NCBI GenBank assembly: GCA_001599755.1
Contig: BCHX01000004.1
Coordinates: 3,968,001 to 4,032,000 of the forward strand
DNA: 64,000 bases
Direction of reading: 5' to 3'
DNA from: Gliomastix tumulicola
Lineage: Eukaryota; Ascomycota; Sordariomycetes; Hypocreales; Bionectriaceae
Part shown: in pieces, positions 34,783 through 44,874 of the stretch
Position numbering within the stretch: the stretch's first letter is position 1
Layout of the letters: every line of letters begins with the position of its first letter
Position numbers and translations under genes: made by a program
The notes under the pieces: model-generated
The model's database searches: none
Seen by the model: only the letters and a program-made list of their open reading frames with translations
What the model was told of the DNA's origin: nothing

Positions 34783-36996
34783 CTAAGCGCGGCTGATCTG
34801 GCTAGCGCTTGTCCTGCTCCTCTCGTCGTCTTCCTCAATGACGTCGCTGAGCCTTGTCGGATGGTGGTGTGTTGCGGGAGGAGGGTCTACCCAGTCATCA
34901 CCATAACCCTGGCCCGAGTAGTCCTGAGAGTACTCTCCAGACCAGGGCTGGGCACCGGGCGCGGAGGGTTGGGAAGGGTCGTAGGAGCCGCTGGGTGGGC
35001 CGGTTGTAGCAGGCGTATTGTAATCATCTGCTTCTCGATCAGAACCCGAGTTTGAGGATGGTGGGACAGCGAAGGGAATCTTGCTTCCGTGGACGTCTAG
35101 GATGGGGTTGCCCTGGACGTCGACAACGTACTCACCTCCGCTATACCCACGCTCCGGGGCGCCGGGATACGGCTGCGCGGGTTGCTGATGGCTGGGTTGC
35201 TGATGCTGGTAGTATCCCGAGCTTCCCCCGGCAGGTGATGGCGAGGGGGCCGAGTCCGGAGCATATGACTGCTGATAAGCCTGGGTTTGCCGGCTCGATT
35301 GGGTCATGGGAACGACCTGGACACCGCCCACAATAGTAGGCTGGCCAGATTGAAGGGAAAGAGTCCGGTCTCGTTCGGCTTGCTCCCGACGGCCAAGTTC
35401 CTCCCAAGCTCGCCGAGCCTCATCCTTGGAGATGGCTAGTTCCTTTCGCATCTCGTTAAGCTGTTTCTGAGCCAGAGATGACCCTTGATCTCTCTCAACG
35501 GCCTCACGAATAGCCTCCTCACGACCCCTCTTTTCTTGCCTCAGAGCATCCTCTAATAGCGTCTTTTCCTCATGGGCTCGCTCGAGCTCTGCCCTGGTCT
35601 CGAAGAACCATCTTTGGAATTTCCGTTCTGAGCTTGCTCGTAACCTCTGTAGTTCTACTACAGCGTGGAAGAGATTGGCACCGGCCGCAGAAAGATCGGT
35701 TACTTGGCGGGCTAGCTGCTGGCTAACTGGGTCACGGCTCAGCTCATCTTTGTTTTGCTCGAGTCTCCGAATCCAATAGCTCGTCAGACCCTCCCAATGC
35801 GCCGACAAGGTTTCCCAGCGCTCGAAAGCGTGCGGGAAAGAATTCCGTGGCTTTGAGCTGCCCGAGGGCCCTGCGGGTGGGCTAGGTGTCTCAGCCTTGG
35901 GGGTCTGCGGGAGGTGGGCTTCGCCTTGTAAGGGCGGCTGCTGGTGTTGCGACGGCTGGTTGCGTCGATGCCGCGATTGGGACGGCTGGTTATGTTGGCT
36001 GGAGCTGGGATATTTGGTGCCGTCCTGTGGTCGGCTGTATTGAGGTTGTGGGGTTATTGGTGTTTCTGTAGGGCGCGTTGGGATGGCTCGGGTTACCGCA
36101 ACGCCAGCAACGCCAGCAGACAGCTGTTCAGCCGCTCGAATCCTCAGTTCTTCTTCTTGCCGTAGGCGCTCGCGCTCTTCTCGCTCCAACCTTTCAGCCT
36201 CCTGTTTACGGGCTTCTCTCTCGACACGCGCCTTCATGATCATCTTTGGGCTTTTAATGGCCGATGGCGGTGTTGTCGATACCGGAGGGGGTGCGGGCAG
36301 ATCAGGAGGAGTCAGGTTGTGCCGATTGGAAGGGGGCGGGCCACCGCCGCCACTCATCAGATCGGCCATGCTGGCAGATTCCTCGGCGAGGTCTGGCGTG
36401 AACGGATTGGGCTGCCGGAGTGCCTCCTCGAGGGCGTATAGAATGGCACTATGCGTACGCTTGGAGATCCGGACGGCTGGATGGCCTTCCGGTTGGCGAG
36501 GTCGGGCAGACGAGGGATCTGCACGAACTTCCGAGGGAACGTACTCTGACGAGTGCTCGTCTAGGTTCTCGCTGAGGTCTTGTGAGGGAATTCGGCGCTT
36601 TTCGCTTCGAGAAGCTTGTCGGCGAGCGCGGCGTCGATCTCTTTGCTCCTCTGTGCGACTTCCTTCCTCTCGTGGAGGAGATGGCTCCGGACTGAAGCCA
36701 ACGGAGGCAGCAGCGATATGGACTAGACGAGGCTCGGGACTAGGAGTCGCCTCGAACTTGGGCGTTCGGCGGAGCCGGTGCTGGGAAGAAGCGGGAGACG
36801 AGACCCTCTCGGAAGGAATTGAGGTGGGATTTGGCTGAGGCGGAGCAGACTTCTGCTGGCGTTGCGATGGGGGATTCGTAGGCTCGTGAATCTCGTGACG
36901 GTCGTAAGTCGATTGGGCGGTTGTGCGAGGCAATTCTGCGGTTTCGAAGTCTCTTGTCGGCAAATTGGACAGCGTGAAGGCTTGAACGGCCACCGG
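34783..36996 (-). CDS. Large disordered/coiled-coil protein of unknown function, start unresolved
   Basis: An open frame of about 737 codons ends at TAG-adjacent 36996 upstream and the stop at 34783. Its first possible codon in frame is GTG at 36993; the first ATG is at 36369, about residue 209. Immediately 5' is TTAG, which fits a splice acceptor, so the first exon is probably missing from my model. Visible parts: a basic, serine/proline-rich N-terminus; THSAILYALEEALRQPNPFTP near residue 180; a charged helix of E, R and K (about 255-300); a Q/P-rich linker; a helical block WETLSAHWEGLTSYWIRRLEQ near 400 followed by a long coiled coil to about 560; and a Q/G/Y/P-rich tail. I do not recognise a named domain. 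The conserved-looking blocks suggest a widespread fungal family with a structural or scaffolding role, but that is a guess. Confidence 0.7.
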   Translation of the reverse strand, partial: PVAVQAFTLSNLPTRDFETAELPRTTAQSTYDRHEIHEPTNPPSQRQQKSAPPQPNPTSIPSERVSSPASSQHRLRRTPKFEATPSPEPRLVHIAAASVGFSPEPSPPREEGSRTEEQRDRRRARRQASRSEKRRIPSQDLSENLDEHSSEYVPSEVRADPSSARPRQPEGHPAVRISKRTHSAILYALEEALRQPNPFTPDLAEESASMADLMSGGGGPPPSNRHNLTPPDLPAPPPVSTTPPSAIKSPKMIMKARVEREARKQEAERLEREERERLRQEEELRIRAAEQLSAGVAGVAVTRAIPTRPTETPITPQPQYSRPQDGTKYPSSSQHNQPSQSRHRRNQPSQHQQPPLQGEAHLPQTPKAETPSPPAGPSGSSKPRNSFPHAFERWETLSAHWEGLTSYWIRRLEQNKDELSRDPVSQQLARQVTDLSAAGANLFHAVVELQRLRASSERKFQRWFFETRAELERAHEEKTLLEDALRQEKRGREEAIREAVERDQGSSLAQKQLNEMRKELAISKDEARRAWEELGRREQAERDRTLSLQSGQPTIVGGVQVVPMTQSSRQTQAYQQSYAPDSAPSPSPAGGSSGYYQHQQPSHQQPAQPYPGAPERGYSGGEYVVDVQGNPILDVHGSKIPFAVPPSSNSGSDREADDYNTPATTGPPSGSYDPSQPSAPGAQPWSGEYSQDYSGQGYGDDWVDPPPATHHHPTRLSDVIEEDDERSRTSASQISRA

Positions 36997-39900
36997 CTAA
37001 CGTGGCCGTTGGGTTTGAGGCAAGTGGTTCTGGCCGCAAAGTGACTCGGAGAGTCGCACTCGACTTTTTGGGAGCCGAGGAACGCCGTTCGACTCGGGAG
37101 GGTGGGCTAAACTGGTTGGTAGCTCTAGACCCAACTTTAATGGATGCAGCGCTGGATGAAAAGGTGAAGAATGCGCCCAGACGAACCCAAATGGGCCAGA
37201 AATTGAGTGCAACAAGCCGGTTCTTGACAATCGGCGTGCGAAAAACAGATACCGGAAAATCCGAAGACTCTGCAGGAAAAAGGGAGAGAGAGAATTGGGC
37301 TGAGGGAGTAAGGCAGGCGACTTGTGAGCTGACCGGCCGGTGGTGCGCTGCGCTGGCAGGGTCCCCTGTGTGTGATGTCAAAATCTGGTGGCAGGGAAAA
37401 GCTGAAATTTGGGTGGCTGGCAGCAAAAACGGTCGGCCAAGCGCCACACCCGCCCGGCTCTTCCAACGTCAGTCAGCAACGGTCCAGGTCGTCAAAGCCG
37501 TGGAATTGCGCTGTGTGATTGCCGTTGTCGCATACCTAATTATGGGTGAAGACTTGATCGCTGGACCAAGCGTGCGCGTGCGCAATTGATTCACACCAAA
37601 TGAGTCGCACAGGATGACAGTCTGGTGCTACCGTAATATGCTGGCGCCCGTTCCGTCCGTCGCCTTCGAAGCCGATTGCGCTCAGTGCAATTGCGGCTGC
37701 GCCTGTGCCGAGCGAGCTCGAAAAATTGCCTGGTCGGACAGAGGACTAGGCAAACAAGGTCCACGACGAGCTGGACTCTCGAACAGATCAAGCCGGTTAC
37801 CTGGAAGTGGTGATGCTGTGGCCTGGGCCTGGGCGAGGCCCAGCGGGCCACGAGACTGTCTGTAGGACTCGATAGCGGCCCAACCTCCTGATAACAAAAG
37901 TCGAATTTGGTCCCGAAAACACAAGGTCGTTTTCTCGGACCATGCGACGGCTGAAGACCACCGCGGAGAAGTGAAGGGAACAGGAATAGATGGGAGCGAA
38001 AGAGAGGGAGCGAGATTTTTGCTGAAGCCTCGATCGTCGGTAAGATCTCGAGGCCGTTGCACCACGGACAGAAAAAGCACGACTCTCTCCTGCTTGTGTC
38101 GCAAGGGCTAGGTACCTTCAGCTTTTATGTCCGCTACTCCCGTGGGCTTGGGCAGGTGGGGATATCGTCTGCAGTGCGCCTTCCCACAAAGTGGAATCGA
38201 CCATGACAATTCACCAGGACTCGACCTCGACTCCATCTATAAGATACTATAAAATACTTGCATTCAGCCAGGAATTGGGTGCATTGGAAGTACTTCTGAA
38301 GCCCTGCAAGGACATCCTCGCCCGACCTGCTGGCAGTAATTACAGCTTACCTTAGGCTCGGACTAGCAATGCAGGCCTGACCCTCGATGACATGGAGGCG
38401 TCAGCGTCCAATATAATGATGCGGCTGTTGGACCAGAGAGCTGCGTAATAGAAGGAGCCATGCCCAACGAAGGAGCATCGACTCCGAATGCTAACTGAGT
38501 GCCAATACCTCAGCTACGGCATTGTCGGCCGGCACCCACGAAACCAGCTCTCCCGCCCTATAGCTTTCGGTCTCGTCTCAGGGCTAGGTAACTATGGCAG
38601 GTTTGTGGCGATGAGGTCTCGATCTTCTAGCCCAATGCTTCGTCACCAGTGAGCAAAGCGAATGCTGTAGTGACCATTCTCATAGATTCGCCACAACATG
38701 TGAGAATGTTGTCGTGTCCTCCCTATCGTCATTGAGCGGTGAGGAGGAGATTGGCTATCGATATCATGCTCTAGTAAAGGCATGGCTTGCCTTATCCAGC
38801 CAAGCAGGTGACATAAAAGCTGACAGTGCAAAGTACAGGCAAGTGGCTCTGGGCGCCGTACCTGACTGAAAAGGAGCTGCTTGGCCAGCCCATACCTGCC
38901 TTGGTGTCGCTTCTTATGTCCCCTTCTTTCCAGCCCCAAGTCCCCTGCAACACACCTTGACTAAGAACCCCGTCAGTGTGCGACGTGGCAGGCTACCAGG
39001 GCGGGATCCTTGGTCCTGGCCCAGTAAAATCCATAAATCTCGGGGGCGTCATTAGTCCAGATTCGCCTTGGTGCTCGAAGCAACCAACAGCTGCACAGGG
39101 AGCATTACTTGCAGCGGAGAAAAGTCACTGGGTCAGATTTGGTCCTTTCTGAAGTGGGAGGGGGTTTCGAGGTTATCCAGGACTCGTTACCGTCAGTACT
39201 TAGGGTAGGAGTGCAAACCCTCCCACTGGCACCATGAATGTCCGCTCGCCTGGCACCAGATCTTTCGTCCGGGGAAAAGACTTGGAGGGACGGGAAGGTG
39301 GGACTCTGACCTGGCCAATCAGGCGTCCCGGCAATTCGGAGCATCTATGCATTTATCCGGCACCTGCCATGACATTTTATGCATTTATGCGCATCTCCAA
39401 ATGAACCCCTGATTGTGAGTTGTGAATGGTCCTTCATTGGCTCCAGTTGTTTGCTGCCTCCCTCACAGTGAGGCTTGCAGCAGCGCGCGGCAGCGTCTCA
39501 TCCCTTGCGTCGTCTGATGAAAAGTTTTGCACTGGCCCGTTTGGATCGACCTCTCGTTTTCCAATGACAAATCGTGACAAATCGGCCTTGGCCCCATCTG
39601 CTCTGGAGCATGCAGTTCTCTGAGAAAAGATCCCCCGCTGAAGCTGGCGTTGCTCTCTCAACAAGCCGAACCAGATAGGAGCATAGGGACCACCACCGAC
39701 ACGGGCATCGGATTTGGCTATTGTCCAATCTTGTCTTCCGTCCCGTGCCCGGACCCTGCATGAGCAGACGGCTGTGAACGCAGGGTTCCTGCGTAGGTGT
39801 CAGGTCAGATCCCACTCATCTGAGGACAAACGCGTTGCTAGTGCTCTGCCATGTCTCTCTTCCCTCCAGTGTCCCCAATGCGCAGATCGTCATCTTGAGC

Positions 39901-42183
39901 CTTGACTTGGGCTAGCAGTGAGAAGGTCCTTCCACTGTCGTGGGCGGGAAGTCGAACTTGATACAGCCACAAACGCGGGCGCCTTCAGAACAAGCCACTA
40001 GGACACGGAACGAAAATTTTCACTCATAGTCGTCCCGTCCGAAGCGGCGAGCCCTGCAGGACTCGCAACACTGCGTACTCAGCCCCTGCAGCAAGCCGCG
40101 ACGCACTATCGGTGTCCTTGCATGGTGGCGACGGCACACATTCTCCGCTCCAAGCCCCAAAGTGTCTTCGGTGTGCACCAAGGCGGGCCATGAAAAGCCA
40201 TCGACCTGTCAGATACCAAGGACTAGCAACTCCTGACTCTGGCCGTACGCTATCCGGGACATGGAGAGCTGGTCTTCCCCGCCAAGGGCTTGCGTTGGCA
40301 GAAGAAATTAACCCGGCCGTATGCTGAGGTGTGCGGTCCGTGGTACAGGGCCCGAGCAGCAGCAGCATGAGGCCCAGACGGCGGTTCTTGGAGCTGCCGA
40401 CAGGTGCAGAATATTGCTCGCTCCAGCTTTCCCTATATCCAAACGGGCGGTGAGAATTCTGCCGGAGCTATTTGGCCGTGAGTCGGAACGGCATTCAGCT
40501 GATCACCATGGGAAACAAAACCTTCCATGGGCTTGCTCGCATTTGGGATGGGAAACTTGGACAACGGCACCATTCACGTCCCTGCAGCAGATGATCGAAT
40601 GCATGTGTGAGGGGTTGCGGGGATAATCTACCCTCCATCTCGCATCGTTGCCACAGGCGTCGCCCCTGACGCTGCTTTTGCTGTGTTGTTGACCCGTGCA
40701 CATCAGGGATGCTCTTTTCTCTCCCTGGGAAAATTTTGGCACCTCAAACACTGTCTTGCGTTGGCCACCCTTCTCACTCCACAAGCTAATGGCACCAGCA
40801 CAGTAAAATATTCCGAGCAAAGGAGCAATGTAACCGCTGGGCGCCGGGAAAAGGGAGTGAGGAGGCCTGTCCGGGAGCCCGATGAAACCCATGGGTAGCA
40901 CAAATCACGAACAGACTGGTGATGTACACGCAATGAGCTTGCAAATGTGACCTTTCTAGGCAAACAGGCAGCTTAGCAAGTCCCCAATTGAGCAGATGCA
41001 CGCTCACGGGCGCCGGAAAACGAGGCTTGAGCGCCAACACTGCCACTGTACTGACCATGGGCAGCTAGTCTCGGGCTCATCACGGTGGGCCAACGAGCTG
41101 CGAGACTGCGCGTCGCCTCCAACCTGAGCACCAGACTATGCAGAGGACCACCCGCCGTCGTGCCGATCACTGCATACTGTCATACGTCGGTAGATTTCCC
41201 GGAGCTCAAAGCGCCCTACCAAGGCACATCTGTCTTACGTTGGGCGGGTGGCCCGAGCGATCGGGAGACGCAGTCAGTGTTGCTGGGAGAGTTACATCGG
41301 CCAGAGCGATCGCCAACAGTGCAGGTGTTTGAACAGAAGGATGAGAATACGATGTTGAAGGGAGAGTGTTGTTTCGTGCAATCCGAAAAACAAACAGAAG
41401 CCCAAGCAGTGATCACAAAGGGAGGACAGGATGATGAACATGGCGCGGAAATTCCCTGTCAAAGCAACCTTCCAGCAACGACGGCCGTATGATGTCGCCA
41501 AAGTGCTGCCTGATTGTTTCCTTTCTTTTTCTTGCGTTGCTTAAAACCGGAGACTAGCGGCGAGCTGCCGCACCCTTCGGTCTTTTTCATGCATGTCTGT
41601 TTGCTTCTGCCAACCCCGCTCCTTATGAGCTCGAGAGGCGAAGACAAGAGCTGATAATGACCCAATAGTGCCCGTCTTATGAAGCGAATGACCAGACGAG
41701 CCCAAATGGCCATCCGTTTCCCAGCCAATTCGACGTACGGTGGCGATCGCCGCGCTGTCTTTGCATACCAGCTGGTGTGGAGGAAGCCCCCCAATAGAAT
41801 GCAGCACACCTCGATCTCTCCAGGCCGGCCTGCTCTTGCTCGAGGAATGTCTCTCACTCGAGGTCAGGGGGTGGGAACAGAAAGTGGAGGGGGGCAGACG
41901 AGCAAACGACCGGGAAAACAAACACACCAGCGCCACCGGGTTCTTGGTGTGTGTGTGAGTGTTGAGCGAGCGTTGGGTGTATGGAGCAGGTCTTGCCCAA
42001 GGCAATGTTTGTCTCACCCACGGGACAAACACTCGCTCGTCCGTGTCATACGAGAATATTCTGCTATTAGTATATCATACCTCGCCCGCCATCCCTCATT
42101 TCCTTCACCATCCCTTCCCTACCTTCTGGCCTGATGTGTCGTGTCGTCTGCATTTCTCAATCGCCGCTCAAGTACCCAAAGCC
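36997..42183. other. 5.2-kb divergent intergenic region
   Basis: The largest gene-poor stretch of the window. Frames reach 235 codons next to the left gene (36740-37447, minus) and 195 codons (37002-37589, plus) but begin at non-ATG codons or overlap a better gene, and lack splice-linked partners. No transposase, reverse transcriptase or terminal repeats were recognised. A degenerate tRNA-like segment lies at 39940-40020. The promoter and leader of the gene at 42184 must lie at the right end, which is CT-rich. Confidence 0.5.
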
Positions 42184-43467
42184 ATGGAGCGAGGCAACGG
42201 ATTAGCAGACTTGACCCTTGTGAACAAGTACTTCCCTGTTGCGAACTACTCTTACCCTCGCAACGAGAACACCAACCACGGCTACTACGAGCCGCGAACC
42301 ACCCCCGATCGATCCTCCCTGGGCTCTGATGGCACGCCTCCAGGACTAGTGGACGACAAGTCCGACTCGGACCTCTCCTTCGGCTCCTCCTTCGAGTGCG
42401 AGCGCAACTACGAGGTCAAGGCTGCCCAGCTCTGGGACAGCTTCTGGGAGCCATCGGCCGAAGATGCGAAGCCCAGGACCGCCAGCGCCCTTCCCAAGAA
42501 GGACTATCCCTTCCTTGCCCAAGCTCAAGCCGCGAGGCCCAGGGCCCTGGCCAACACCGACAAGGGACTGAAGACCAACGACCTTTCTGGAGCTGCGTCC
42601 TGGCCTCTGAACGGCGATGCTGCTCAGAGGGCTCGCACCAGGAAGCCCGCTGCCACCTACTCGCCCTTCCCCAAGCCCATGCCCCTGCCTCCTCGTGCCA
42701 AACCAGTCAGCCCATCGTGGCAGAACTCGCGCCCGAGGGAGCCTCCCAAGCGTCCCGCTCGCCCGGACACGCCGCTCAACCTATTCTCGGGGATGCTGTC
42801 CAACACTATGCCGCCTACCAAGGCCGAGCAGAGGGGCATGCTTGACATCCCTACTACGACCGTTCAGCGACCGTCTACCGCAAAGGAGGTCCAGACGCCT
42901 GAGAGCATCGTCTTCTCTCCGGTCACCAACCTGACGGCTGAGGTGGTCCAGAGACCCACCACCTCCCATGAGACTCGCCGCGCCGCATCTCCTCCAGTCG
43001 AGCCCAAGCGTCCTGCGACGCCGCCCGTCCCTATCACGCCCGTGTGCTACCGCCCTACCAAGCCCCTCGACCCCCCTCGCGAGCGCCGTCCCCCAACGCC
43101 GCCGGCGCCAGAGGGGGCGCCCGAGATCTGCCCCATCCACGGCGACCCGTCGACGAGGAGCCGCTACACGACAAACTCCTACCTGCTCCACCCGGCCTAT
43201 ATGCCAGAGGGCAGCTGCTGCCTGGAGGTGCCGGCCATGGAGCCCCAGTCCGTCTTCGAAGACTCGGACGACGAGGACGGCGAGGGCAACATCTTCCGTC
43301 GCTTCCACAAGCGCTCCGTCAGCGACCTCCGCCGCTGGAGGCGCTCGGGCGACAGCGACACGAGCCACCGCAGCCGCAGCCGCACAAACACCGCGCCGTC
43401 GTCCCCTGATGCCTCGAAGCGTCGTGCCGGCGTCTTCAACCGCATGCTCGGCCGTCGAAACAGCTAA
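42184..43467 (+). CDS. Disordered proline/serine-rich protein of unknown function
   Basis: Single exon of 427 residues from the first in-frame ATG. The frame is open further upstream but without an ATG. It has a tyrosine/asparagine-rich start (LTLVNKYFPVANYSYPRNEN), a short acidic and aromatic block (AAQLWDSFWEP near residue 79), a long proline-rich middle with many KRP/RPxTPP segments, a cysteine-bearing block (CPIHGDPSTRS, then PEGSCCLEVP), an acidic cluster (EDSDDEDGEG) and a basic Arg/Ser-rich tail (RRWRRSGD; RSRSRTNT). No enzyme domain is visible. Codon use is strongly biased to C/G endings, which supports expression. It resembles lineage-restricted fungal proteins seen in Sordariomycetes; function unknown. 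Confidence 0.75.
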   Translation: MERGNGLADLTLVNKYFPVANYSYPRNENTNHGYYEPRTTPDRSSLGSDGTPPGLVDDKSDSDLSFGSSFECERNYEVKAAQLWDSFWEPSAEDAKPRTASALPKKDYPFLAQAQAARPRALANTDKGLKTNDLSGAASWPLNGDAAQRARTRKPAATYSPFPKPMPLPPRAKPVSPSWQNSRPREPPKRPARPDTPLNLFSGMLSNTMPPTKAEQRGMLDIPTTTVQRPSTAKEVQTPESIVFSPVTNLTAEVVQRPTTSHETRRAASPPVEPKRPATPPVPITPVCYRPTKPLDPPRERRPPTPPAPEGAPEICPIHGDPSTRSRYTTNSYLLHPAYMPEGSCCLEVPAMEPQSVFEDSDDEDGEGNIFRRFHKRSVSDLRRWRRSGDSDTSHRSRSRTNTAPSSPDASKRRAGVFNRMLGRRNS

Positions 43468-44874
43468 AGAAAAGCGCCTCGGGGGCTTCGCCATGCCACC
43501 CACCACACAACCGCCATTTATCGGAACCAAAACAGGGCCACAGGACTACAACTTTGGTTCTCGCAACTGTTGCAAGTCTGTCGACAATTTTCTTCTCCCC
43601 CTTTCTCTCTCAAAACCTAATCACTCTTGTCCATACATCCGGCAAAACCCACACCGTCGGACTGCCAGTCTTTACCTCCAGGCCACTCACTGTCTATTCT
43701 CATGATGCTCCAACGACACTCTTTTTGCACATTTTAACCACGGGAGTCATTTATCATGTTACACATGCTGCAACTTGTCATCTACGACCTGATTTTTTTC
43801 TTTTTTTGATATTTTCTGGTTTTTTTTGTCCCTTGTCATTTGGACCTCGGGACGGGCGAGCGAATGGGGGATGATTCCACGATGAAAAAAAAGGACACGA
43901 TTACCACGCGGAATAGGGAACGAGAGCCCCCTCCAACACGCTCACACTTACACTCACTTACGCTTACTTACTTACTTACTGACTGACTTACCAACAACAC
44001 CTTTGTCTGTGTATCTATTTCTCTTCTTATTCTCCCTTTTTCTGAAAAAGGAAGAAAATCAAATAAATGGGCTCTTTTTGTTCAAAACGGCGCTTTCTCG
44101 GTACCATGATGGAATTTTGCAAGCCACAGAACCTGTACTTCTTACTCCTCACTGGCATTCATTCATTCATTCTTCTCCCTATCCTCCCTCGCCCCAAAGA
44201 TCGAGATCAGGGAAGGGGGGGGAGAGCACATGCAAATGTAGGACAAACAGAATTCTTCTTCCAACATAAAACAAAAGTCTCACCATGCGTTCAACGGGCC
44301 GAAAAGGATTCACCGAGTCAGAACTGAACATTCTATGTCTCTGCCCTTTGGGTGGAACTCTCTCTCTCACTGGCGGCGTGCAGGTAGTAAAAAAAGAATG
44401 CTTGCTTGTCTCATCGTGGTGTGTTGTCTCTCATATTTCGTGACATTATCATCTGACTACCTAGTACCTAATGCCCGTCTCGTACAAGTTTGTCCCATAA
44501 TCCTCTCTATCGTTCTTTCGATCTTTGTTCTCGTCGTACGTGCATTCCGATCGTTTTGTAAAAAAAGTCATGCCGTAAAACGCCATCAGGGCATGATCAT
44601 GCCATTCATCGTGAGAAGGGAGTACACTCTGTTCTCTGTTCCCATCCATCCTTCCTTGCTCCTGTATATTCGTTGCCAGTGCAACGCCCATTAAATCATA
44701 TATCCGTGAAAAAAAAAACATCTCAAAATCAAAACGCCGATATTCCGATCACCATCTGCATGCCGCCTCCAAGAAGCAAGGGAGGGAGGAGTAAAATGGG
44801 AAGAAAGGAGAAAAAAAAAACATAAACAATCATATCTTGGAGCCCGCTTTGAGCTCGAGTTCATTCGAGTCGTA
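43468..44874. other. 1.4-kb convergent 3' region
   Basis: AT-rich with T runs and a short TTAC/TGAC tandem around 43950-43990. It holds the 3' untranslated parts of both neighbouring genes. Frames here are AT-rich and non-coding in character. Confidence 0.6.

Noticed and set aside
36740..37447. A 235-codon minus-strand frame overlapping the start of the coiled-coil gene
   Set aside because: It overlaps a better-supported gene in another frame and has no domain or splice support.
37002..37589. A 195-codon plus-strand frame
   Set aside because: It starts at GTG, has no recognisable content and mirrors the other frames of the same stretch.
39940..40020. A functional tRNA gene on the minus strand
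   Set aside because: A- and B-box-like sequences are present, but the T-stem, anticodon stem and acceptor stem do not pair; kept only as a weak relic.
41085..41492. A 135-codon plus-strand frame in the gene-poor region
   Set aside because: No motif, mixed composition and overlap with other frames; insufficient support for a gene.
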